From Silicimonas sp. (GTDB taxonomy: Bacteria; Pseudomonadota; Alphaproteobacteria; Rhodobacterales; Rhodobacteraceae), in contig JABDJO010000081.1 in the NCBI GenBank assembly GCA_013002465.1, positions 1 to 34,243 on the forward strand: DNA of 34,243 bases. The letters run 5' to 3'. Under the pieces are notes generated by a model that was not told the DNA's origin, did not search any database, and saw nothing but the letters and a program-made list of their open reading frames with translations. The first letter of the stretch is position 1; each line of letters opens with the position of its first letter. Shown here one piece after another: positions 17,383 to 24,179 of the stretch. Made by a program: the position numbers and the translations under genes.

Positions 17383-18141
17383 TTAATGCTGGCTTTCGCC
17401 GAGGTACGCTTCCTGCACCTTCGGGTTGCCCTTGATGTTGTCTGGTGTGTCTTCCACCAGCGGCGTTCCTTGCGCCAGAACGGTGATCCGTTCGGCCAGA
17501 GAGAAAACCACGTGCATGTCGTGTTCGATGATCGCCATGGTGATGTCGCGCTTTTCGTTGATCTCCTTCAACAAGTCGATCGTGTTGTTGGTGTCCGCAC
17601 GCGCCATGCCCGCTGTCGGTTCGTCCAAGAGCAAGAGGCGTGGTTCCTGCACCAGACACATGGCCATTTCCAGGCGCCGCTTGTCGCCACGCGACATCGA
17701 CGCGGAATGCATGTCCGCCTTGTCTGCCATATTGACGTCTTCAAGGATTGCCATGGATTTTTCGATCAGCTCTTTTTCGTGGGCGAACTGCTCGAACGCA
17801 TGCATCCGGAACGATCCGTCGCGCTTGGCGAAACACGGGATCATGATGTTTTCGAGGACCGTGAGGTCGCCGAATATCTCCGGTGTCTGAAAGACGCGGG
17901 AAATACCCATCTGATTGATTTCGTGCGGCTTGCGCCCCAGGACCGACTGTCCATCAAACATGACCGATCCTGTGTCCGGGATCAGTTTGCCGACTAGGCA
18001 GTTCAGCAAGGTCGACTTGCCAGCGCCGTTCGGCCCGATGATGGCGTGGACGGTGTTTTCTTCGACCGAGAGATTGACCTCGGACAGTGCGGCCAGGCCG
18101 CCGAAGCGTTTTCCGACGCCTTTGACTTCAAGGATACCCAT
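17383..18141 (-). CDS. ABC transporter ATP-binding protein, LivG family
   Basis: This is a 252-residue ATPase. Walker A GPNGAGKST is at 36-44 and Walker B LLLLDEP at 169-175, with the LivG-specific C-terminus (IEHDMHVVFSLAERITVLAQG). The signature motif is unusual: SMSRGDKRR at 148-156 instead of an LSGGQ- or LSYGQ-type sequence; the glycine is kept. AAGGAG precedes the ATG, and the gene is 12 bases from livM. It should heterodimerise with the LivF-type protein on the cytoplasmic side. Confidence 0.93.
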   Translation of the reverse strand: MGILEVKGVGKRFGGLAALSEVNLSVEENTVHAIIGPNGAGKSTLLNCLVGKLIPDTGSVMFDGQSVLGRKPHEINQMGISRVFQTPEIFGDLTVLENIMIPCFAKRDGSFRMHAFEQFAHEKELIEKSMAILEDVNMADKADMHSASMSRGDKRRLEMAMCLVQEPRLLLLDEPTAGMARADTNNTIDLLKEINEKRDITMAIIEHDMHVVFSLAERITVLAQGTPLVEDTPDNIKGNPKVQEAYLGESQH

Positions 18142-18153
18142 TGTCAGTTCTCC

Positions 18154-19359
18154 TTATTCCGCAGGGGTCTTGGCAGCAGCGTCAGCGGTGTCTTCCGCCC
18201 GCTTCTTCCTGCCAAAGAGCCGCCCTATCCGTTGACCTCCTTCGACCAGTCCGCCGGGCAGGAAGATGACCACCAGCATGAACAGAATGCCAAGCGTCAG
18301 GTGCCAGCCCTTGCCGATGAAGGGGTGAATGAGCGCGACCACGAAGTCCTCAAGACCGTCGGGCATGAACGACACCCACTGGTGAAGGACCTGATCGTTG
18401 ATCTTCGAGAAAATGTTCTCGAAGTACTTGATGAAGCCCGCGCCAAGCACAGGGCCGATCAGCGTGCCCGCGCCACCGAGAATGGTCATCAGGACGACTT
18501 CGCCCGAGGCAGTCCACTGCATACGTTCCGCGCCTGCCAGAGGGTCGGTCGCGGCCAGAAGACCACCGGCCAATCCTGCGAACATGCCCGAGATGACAAA
18601 GGCGGCTAAAGTATAGGGGCGCGAGTTCAAACCGGTGTAATTCATCCTTTGCTGGTTCGACTTTACAGCGCGCAGCATCATCCCGAAGGGTGAGCGGAAC
18701 AGGCGGATCGAGAAGTAGAAGGCCAGGATCATGAGGATCGCGCAGAAATAGTATCCTACGTTGAACTGGAACTCCCATGCCCCCAAGGGCAACTTGCTTG
18801 TCGACCCCATGCTCAACCCGAATATATGAGGAAAGTCGGGAAGCCCGTCGCGGTGGAACATCTGGATGTCATTGGCATAGACCTGAAGTCCGGTTTCGCC
18901 ATTGGTCAGGTTGAATTTCGGGTTCGACAGGACCGAATAGGCAAGTGCAAAGCTCATCTGGGCAAAGGCGAGCGTCAGGATCGAGAAGTAGATGCCTGAG
19001 CGGCGCAGGGATATATAGCCGATCAGCAAGGCGAAGATCGCCGCCATCACCACGCTCAGCATCATGGCCGGGATCACGTTGTAGGTGAAAAGCTTGTAAA
19101 TCCAGACCGCCGAATACGATCCTATGCCAAGGAAAGCGGCGTGACCGAAGGAGAGGTATCCGGTCAGGCCGAAGAGAATGTTGAACCCGATCGCGAAGAT
19201 GCCGAAGATCACGAACTTCTGCATCAGGTCAGGATAGCCCGCGTTGAATTGCGCCAGCGAGCTGTCGGTCGGGAAGGGGTTCAGGATGAAGGGTGCCAGC
19301 AGCGCCAGCACGGCTACGATCACAAGAAGAGTTCTGTCGTTTTTGTTGAGACCCAGCAT
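18154..19359 (-). CDS. Branched-chain amino acid-type ABC permease, LivM family
   Basis: This is a 401-residue inner-membrane permease with about ten hydrophobic segments. Family marks are [20 protein letters not shown] near residues 60-80, and the transmission loop [15 protein letters not shown], followed by [10 protein letters not shown]. The region between (about residues 135-185, with [18 protein letters not shown]) is a longer periplasmic insert than in minimal LivM proteins. The cytoplasmic C-terminus is basic then Ala-rich ([16 protein letters not shown]). The ATG lies 3 bases after the livH stop, with GGAGG inside the end of livH, so translation is likely coupled. Confidence 0.94.
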   Translation of the reverse strand: MLGLNKNDRTLLVIVAVLALLAPFILNPFPTDSSLAQFNAGYPDLMQKFVIFGIFAIGFNILFGLTGYLSFGHAAFLGIGSYSAVWIYKLFTYNVIPAMMLSVVMAAIFALLIGYISLRRSGIYFSILTLAFAQMSFALAYSVLSNPKFNLTNGETGLQVYANDIQMFHRDGLPDFPHIFGLSMGSTSKLPLGAWEFQFNVGYYFCAILMILAFYFSIRLFRSPFGMMLRAVKSNQQRMNYTGLNSRPYTLAAFVISGMFAGLAGGLLAATDPLAGAERMQWTASGEVVLMTILGGAGTLIGPVLGAGFIKYFENIFSKINDQVLHQWVSFMPDGLEDFVVALIHPFIGKGWHLTLGILFMLVVIFLPGGLVEGGQRIGRLFGRKKRAEDTADAAAKTPAE

Positions 19360-19362
19360 TGA

Positions 19363-20394
19363 TTAGTCCTCCATCACGCCTTTGCGGCCCATGAGCCCGC
19401 GGGGACGGGTCAGAAGCACGATGATTGCGACAAGGTAGATGATGATCTGGTTGATGCCCGGGATCGTCGTCGTGGCCCAGGTTGTCGAGGCGAAGCTTTC
19501 CAGAATGCCCAATAGGAACCCTGCAAGAACCGCTCCGGGAAGCGAGCCCATGCCGCCCACAACCACCACGACGAAGGACAGCACCAGGAAGTCCATGCCC
19601 ATGTGATAGTTTGGCGGGTTGATCGGGGTGTACATGACGCCAGCCAGACCCGCGACCGCGGCCGCGATGCCGAACATCATTGTGAAGCGCTTGTCGATGT
19701 TGATGCCCAGCATCGAAACTGTCTCGCGGTCGACCATACCGGCACGAACAACCATGCCGAAGGTGGTGAACTGAAGAAAAGCGAAGATGCCGGCGATAAT
19801 AACCATCGAGAAGCCGAAGTAGACCATCCGCCAGTAGGGGTAGATGATGACGTTGGGATCGAAGCCCAGAAGCGACCCGAAATCAAACGATCCCTTGAAG
19901 ACGTCGGGTGCCGGTGTCGGGATGGGGTTGGCGCCGTAGAAGTACTTGATGACCTCTTGCAGCACGATGGCCAGACCAAAGGTCACAAGGATTTGGTCGG
20001 CATGGGGACGCTTGTAGAAGTGCTTGATCAGCCCGCGTTCCATGATGAAGCCGACCGCAATCATGACTGGAATGGCGAAAATGAGCGCCAGTGGAACCGA
20101 CCAATCTATGATTGCGCCTCCAAGCTCGGGACCGAACCAGTTTTCGACATATGGCGTTTCGACCTTCAGGGGATTGCCAAGAAAGTCTTTCTGCGTCTCG
20201 TCGATTGCAACAGTGCTGATACTCAGCACTTGTTGCAGGAAAACCGCGCAGAAGGCACCGATCATGAACAATGCGCCGTGGGCAAAGTTCACGACACCGA
20301 GCGTGCCGAAAATCAGGGTCAGACCAAGTGCGATCAGCGCATAGGCGCTGCCTTTGTCGAGCCCGTTCAAAATCTGGATAATGAAGGCGTCCAT
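19363..20394 (-). CDS. Branched-chain amino acid-type ABC permease, LivH family
   Basis: This 343-residue inner-membrane permease starts with a helix carrying NGLDKGSAYALIALGLTLI and FGTLGVVNFAHGALFMIG, diagnostic of LivH. The segment FGMVVRAGMVDRETVSMLGI is the loop that contacts the ATPase. It contains a soluble-looking insert at about residues 53-92 and another near 160-180, making it longer than the usual ~300 residues. It pairs with the LivM-type protein. A hairpin (20456-20478) separates it from the upstream binding-protein gene, with 104 bases between the two. Confidence 0.94.
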   Translation of the reverse strand: MDAFIIQILNGLDKGSAYALIALGLTLIFGTLGVVNFAHGALFMIGAFCAVFLQQVLSISTVAIDETQKDFLGNPLKVETPYVENWFGPELGGAIIDWSVPLALIFAIPVMIAVGFIMERGLIKHFYKRPHADQILVTFGLAIVLQEVIKYFYGANPIPTPAPDVFKGSFDFGSLLGFDPNVIIYPYWRMVYFGFSMVIIAGIFAFLQFTTFGMVVRAGMVDRETVSMLGINIDKRFTMMFGIAAAVAGLAGVMYTPINPPNYHMGMDFLVLSFVVVVVGGMGSLPGAVLAGFLLGILESFASTTWATTTIPGINQIIIYLVAIIVLLTRPRGLMGRKGVMED

Positions 20395-20455
20395 CGTTTC
20401 ACCCCGTGGTGATTTGCGAGATCCGGCTGGTGGTGGTCATCGCCGGAAAGAGTAT

Positions 20456-20478
20456 CCGGCGCACGTGTCGCGCGCCGG
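20456..20478 (-). promoter_or_regulatory. Intercistronic hairpin between the binding-protein gene and livH
   Basis: A 7-base-pair GC stem (20456-20462 with 20472-20478) closes a 9-base loop, 21 bases after the binding-protein stop on the minus strand. Only a short T-containing run (ATACTCTTTCC) follows, so readthrough into livH is expected. It would favour a higher level of binding protein than of permease, by partial termination or 3'-end protection. Role inferred from position. Confidence 0.6.
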
Positions 20479-20498
20479 AATGTGTTTTCTTGGGCGGA

Positions 20499-21836
20499 TT
20501 AAGCGCCCGGGTTGCACGACCCCAGATCGCCACCGGCGAACATCGGGTGGTCGGGTGCATATTCAACCTGAGCACGCGGAGTGATCTCGACGATCTCAAG
20601 CGTGTCGTAAGCGTTGGTTGGGTTCTCGGCACCCTTCACGACCAGCACGTCCTTGAAGCACTGGTGGTCTTCGGCGCGATAAAGCGTCGGACCATTGCCA
20701 AGGCCGTCGAACTCAAAGCCTTCAAGGGCTTCGACAACGCCACAGGGGTTGAACGTTCCGGCACGCTCACAGGCGTCTGCATAAAGCAGCGTCTGCGCGT
20801 AGCAGGTCTGGGCCGAGTTCGACGGCGGCTTGCCGTACTTCTCGCCAAACGACTTAACGAAGGCCTTCGTGCCGTCGTCCTGCAGCTGCCAGTTCCAGTT
20901 CATCGAACCGAACACACCTTTGATGTTCTCGCCCGCACCAGCGGCCATCAGTTCAGAATAGAGAGGAACGACGATCTTGAAGTCTTTGCCGTTCACTTCC
21001 TTGTCCAGAAGGCCGAACTGGATCGCGTTGGTCAGCGAGTTGACCATGTTGCCGCCGTAGTGGTTGAGAACCAGCACGTCCGCGCCCGAGTTCAGAACCG
21101 GAGCGATATAGGACGAGAAGTCCGTCGATGCCAGCGGCGTCAGAACGTTGTTGACGGTTTCCCAGCCGGTGGCTTCGGTTGCAGCGGCAATCGATTCCTG
21201 CTGTGTCCATCCCCAAGTGTAGTCCGCGGTCAGGTGATAGGCGCGGCGATCTTTGCCATATTCCTTCTCAAGCACCGGAGCCAGAGCGGCACCCGACATG
21301 TAGCCGTTGAAGAAGTGACGGAAACCGTTGGCCTTCTTGTCTTTGCCGGTGGTGTCGTTCGAGTGCGTCAGACCAGCCATGAAGATAACGCCGGCTTCCT
21401 GGCAGAGACCCTGCACAGCGATGGCCACGCCCGAGGACGAACCACCGTTGATCATGACGGCGCCGTCTTTTTCGATCATCGACTTGGCCGATGCACGTGC
21501 AGCGTCAGACTTGGTCTGGGTGTCGCCCGTGACGAATTCAACCTTCTTGCCGAGGATGCCGTTGCCCTGCAGCGCCTTCGAGGTGAAGGTGTTCAGGCAA
21601 CCGCCGTCGCCTTCGCCGTTCAGGTGCTCGACAGCCAACTGCTGAGCCAGAAGCTCGTCGTTGCCTTCGTCAGCGTAAGGGCCAGTCTGTGGCACGTTGA
21701 AGCCAAGCGTGACGGAACCGCCCGTAGGCTCGTTGGTGTAAGCCGCAGCGGAACCCGCGGTAAAGATCGTCGGCACGGCGAGACCGGCAGCACCGGCTTT
21801 CATCACTCCGCGACGTGTAAGATCGCTTTTAGACAT
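20499..21836 (-). CDS. ABC transporter substrate-binding protein, Liv/urea-amide type, Tat-exported
   Basis: This 445-residue periplasmic binding protein carries a twin-arginine signal (LTRRGVMKAGAAGLAVPTIF, with a cleavage site after AGSAAA). The mature part begins with VTLGFNVPQTGPYADEGND, the opening strand and ligand loop of periplasmic-binding-protein type 1 (Peripla_BP_6). GDTQTKSDAARASAKSMIEK and INGGSSSGVAIAVQGL are also typical. Seven cysteines are scattered through the mature protein (for example GGCLNTF, NPCGVV, GSCNPG), more than usual. GGGAGGAC precedes the ATG. It heads the operon with livHMGF and acs. Liv-type names suggest amino acids, but the acs neighbour suggests a short-chain carboxylate. 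Confidence 0.93.
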   Translation of the reverse strand: MSKSDLTRRGVMKAGAAGLAVPTIFTAGSAAAYTNEPTGGSVTLGFNVPQTGPYADEGNDELLAQQLAVEHLNGEGDGGCLNTFTSKALQGNGILGKKVEFVTGDTQTKSDAARASAKSMIEKDGAVMINGGSSSGVAIAVQGLCQEAGVIFMAGLTHSNDTTGKDKKANGFRHFFNGYMSGAALAPVLEKEYGKDRRAYHLTADYTWGWTQQESIAAATEATGWETVNNVLTPLASTDFSSYIAPVLNSGADVLVLNHYGGNMVNSLTNAIQFGLLDKEVNGKDFKIVVPLYSELMAAGAGENIKGVFGSMNWNWQLQDDGTKAFVKSFGEKYGKPPSNSAQTCYAQTLLYADACERAGTFNPCGVVEALEGFEFDGLGNGPTLYRAEDHQCFKDVLVVKGAENPTNAYDTLEIVEITPRAQVEYAPDHPMFAGGDLGSCNPGA

Positions 21837-21888
21837 CTAAGTCCTCCCTAGTGGATCAGCAGCCAGCTTCCATAGTAAGCGGCTGGCC

Positions 21889-22000
21889 TTTTACAAGGCT
21901 GCCTCAATATCGCCGCGATTGTGAAAAAAACTCAACAACCCTAGATGTCGCGGGTGTTTTTTTGTAAAATTATCGACAGAGACGTAAGGTCAACTGTAAA
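21889..22000. promoter_or_regulatory. Divergent control region with TTTGTAAA-like sites
   Basis: The 214-base gap between the binding-protein gene and the ScfR-type gene holds three similar words: TTTTACAA (21889-21896, reverse orientation), TTTTGTAAAA (21960-21969) and CTGTAAA (21994-22000). ScfR/RamB regulators are reported to bind TTTGCAAA-type words, so these are candidate operators. A possible minus-strand promoter has TTGAGT as its -35 (21930-21935) and GATATT as its -10 (21906-21911) with an 18-base spacer. It would start near 21899, overlapping the first site. All inferred from the sequence. Confidence 0.35.
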
Positions 22001-22050
22001 TAAGTTTTCTCGCACTGGCAGAATGGTCTTGAAATAACAGGAGAATCCAA

Positions 22051-23379
22051 ATGCCGAAGTCGGTGTTGGCGGGGACGCGAATCCGGGACCTGCGTACAGG
22101 GCGAGGAATGCGCCAGATTGCCCTGGCCGCGACCTGCGGCATCTCGCCCAGCTACCTCAATCTGATCGAACACAACCGCCGCAGAATCGGCGGTGCTCTC
22201 TTGAACCGGATCGCCGACGCCTTGGAAACCGACCCCTCGGCCCTCAGCGGGGGCGCTGCTGCGACCATGACATCGGCACTGGATGCGGCAGCCGAAGCGC
22301 ACCGCGACACGAGGCCCGAGCGTGACCGGGCGGATGAGTTGGTCAGTCGTTTTCCGGGGTGGGCCCGGTTGATCGAAGCCCAGTACAGCGAAGCGCGCCG
22401 GTTGGAGCAAATCGTCGAGCGTCTGGATGACCGTCTGACCCATGACCCGTTTCTGTCGGCTTCGATCCACACGGTTCTCAGCAACGTCACTGCAATTCGG
22501 TCTGCCAGCGCAATTCTGGCCAGTGGCGAAAAGGTCGAACCCGAATGGCAGGCCCGCTTTCACCGCAACATCTATGAAGACAGCCAACGTCTGGCGGATG
22601 CCACCGAAACCCTGGTGGAGTATCTGGATGCCGAAGATAATGAGGGACACTCCGGGTCTTTGCCGCAAGAAGACGTCGAATACTGGCTGACCGACCGCAA
22701 TTGGGTCGTAACCGAACTGGAAGCCGACCCAGGTGCGGATATCGAAGCAATCGTGAAGGGCTCCGACCACCTTGGCAGCGATGCCGCCCGGCATATTGCG
22801 CGGCAGTTTCTTCGCCAATACGCGGCGGATGTGTTTGCCGTGCCTTCGGTTCCGCTGAAAGAGGCCGTTGCAGAAACCCTTGATCCGATCCGGATTGCAA
22901 CAAGGCTTGGTGTTTCGCTTCCCACGATCTTTCGTCGGCTTTCGACTTTGGATGCCGATCTGCCGGGCGATGGTATGCCTTTCGGGCTTGTGGGCTGCGA
23001 TGGTTCAGGCACTCTGGTATTTCGCAAGCCCATCGCGGGTTTCGATTTGCCACGATACGGTGGTGCCTGCCCGCTTTGGCCATTGTTTCAAGCGCTGCGA
23101 CAGCCGATGACGCCCTTGCAGCATGTGCTGGAAGTCAGCGGGCGGGACGAGCGTCGGTTCCAGACCTGCGCAGTATCCGAACTGGGCCATCCCGGCGGGT
23201 TGTCGGGACCGGTAGTCGTGACCGGTTGGATGCTTATAACGCCAATGGCTCAAATCCCGGATCACGTGGTATCGCAACCGGTTGGAACATCCTGTCGGAT
23301 TTGTCCCGAGGCCGATTGCATGGCACGCCGTGAACCAACCGTGTTCCTGCCCAGATATACGTCCGGCGGATTGCCCTAG
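22051..23379 (+). CDS. XRE-family regulator of the short-chain fatty acyl-CoA (ScfR) type
   Basis: This 442-residue protein has an N-terminal helix-turn-helix (about residues 8-63; RQIALAATCGISPSYLNLIE is the turn and recognition helix). A central helical region follows. The C-terminal domain has the motif CRICPEADCMARREP near residue 420, with cysteines at fixed spacing, as in ScfR/DUF2083 proteins. Family members such as PccR of Rhodobacter sphaeroides and RamB of Corynebacterium control propionate and acetate metabolism and sense acyl-CoA esters. It is divergent from the binding-protein-livHMGF-acs operon, which makes that operon its likeliest target. AGGAG precedes the ATG. The assignment to ScfR is good; the ligand is inferred. 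Confidence 0.8.
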   Translation: MPKSVLAGTRIRDLRTGRGMRQIALAATCGISPSYLNLIEHNRRRIGGALLNRIADALETDPSALSGGAAATMTSALDAAAEAHRDTRPERDRADELVSRFPGWARLIEAQYSEARRLEQIVERLDDRLTHDPFLSASIHTVLSNVTAIRSASAILASGEKVEPEWQARFHRNIYEDSQRLADATETLVEYLDAEDNEGHSGSLPQEDVEYWLTDRNWVVTELEADPGADIEAIVKGSDHLGSDAARHIARQFLRQYAADVFAVPSVPLKEAVAETLDPIRIATRLGVSLPTIFRRLSTLDADLPGDGMPFGLVGCDGSGTLVFRKPIAGFDLPRYGGACPLWPLFQALRQPMTPLQHVLEVSGRDERRFQTCAVSELGHPGGLSGPVVVTGWMLITPMAQIPDHVVSQPVGTSCRICPEADCMARREPTVFLPRYTSGGLP

Positions 23380-23539
23380 GATCGTCAGAGATGGCTGGAT
23401 CACTTGAACAATGCGATCAGCGGTTTGACTTTGGGTTTCATTATGCGTTCGCGGGACCGGTGATCGCGTTTTGACAAGACGTCGCCTGCGCGCAATAGTC
23501 CTATGACGAACCGTTGCTGACTGGGAGGAGAGGCGAGCG

Positions 23540-23908
23540 GTGGACGAAAGACGCGTGCTTTTGATCGAAGACGAACCGAACATCATCGAGGCGATCCGGT
23601 TTATCCTGTCGCGCGATGGCTGGCGCGTGGATACTCATTCGGACGGCAACACGGCGATGGACGCGGTGCTGCGCCGGGGGCCTGACCTGATCATTCTGGA
23701 TGTGATGCTTCCGAACAAGTCGGGTTATGACATTTTGAACGACTTGCGGGCCGGGGATGACACCAGAGAAATCCCAGTCCTCATGCTGACTGCGCGCGGC
23801 CAGAAGAAAGACCGTGAATTGGCCGAGAAACTGGGAGCTGACAAGTTCATGACCAAGCCGTTCTCCAACGGCGAAATCCTGGCCACCGTACGAGAAATGG
23901 TGGGTTGA
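23540..23908 (+). CDS. Response regulator, receiver domain only (CheY-like)
   Basis: The 122-residue protein is a single receiver domain. The acidic pocket is at Glu10-Asp11 (LLIEDEPN), the phosphorylated aspartate is Asp54 (LIILDVMLPNKSG), and the conserved threonine (MLTARG) and lysine (MTKPFS) are present. No DNA-binding domain follows, so it cannot act like the LuxR-type CrbR. A start at GTG 23540 is supported by GGGAGGAGAGG upstream. The stop overlaps the next gene by one base (TGATG). The sensor kinase two genes on is its probable phosphate donor. Confidence 0.93.
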   Translation: MDERRVLLIEDEPNIIEAIRFILSRDGWRVDTHSDGNTAMDAVLRRGPDLIILDVMLPNKSGYDILNDLRAGDDTREIPVLMLTARGQKKDRELAEKLGADKFMTKPFSNGEILATVREMVG

Positions 23909-24177
23909 TGGCAGAGTCTGAACCAATTTTTCTGGCCCGGCAAAGTTTCCATCGGCGTCGCATCGCAGACGCCGCAAAACTGGTGCCCGTGTTGGGAGTT
24001 GTCCTGATGTTGATCCCGATACTGTGGGACGAGGGTTACGCATCGTCGGGCGCGATGGTCTATGTCTTTTCCGTCTGGGCCATCCTAATCCTGTTGATTG
24101 GCCTTCTGTCCAGTGCCCTGGCCAGGAGCAGGCCCGAAAGTGATGTCACTGACGGCTCGAACGCGACGGAGCTCTGA
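23908..24177 (+). CDS. Small two-span membrane protein between response regulator and kinase
   Basis: This 89-residue protein has a basic N-terminus (ARQSFHRRRIADAAK), two hydrophobic helices (about residues 25-42 and 48-70), and a polar C-terminus. The ATG shares a base with the stop of the response regulator, and the kinase starts 3 bases after its stop, so all three are made from one transcript. Small two-helix partners accompany many SLC5 transporters (DUF485/DUF4212 types), and this one has the right size and place, but I cannot assign it to either family from sequence alone. Confidence 0.7.
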   Translation: MAESEPIFLARQSFHRRRIADAAKLVPVLGVVLMLIPILWDEGYASSGAMVYVFSVWAILILLIGLLSSALARSRPESDVTDGSNATEL

Positions 24178-24179
24178 GG

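Noticed and set aside
16687..17997. 436-codon plus-strand frame opposite livF and livG
   Set aside because: It spans the antisense of two ATPase genes with clear Walker motifs and has no domain character itself.
16615..21836. Calling the operon livFGMHJ for leucine/isoleucine/valine
   Set aside because: Family membership is clear but substrate is not; the acs linkage argues against using the amino-acid gene names.
20406..21851. 481-codon plus-strand frame opposite the binding-protein gene
   Set aside because: It is antisense to a well-supported gene with Tat signal and family motifs. Long antisense frames are expected in GC-rich DNA, and the translation has no recognisable domain.
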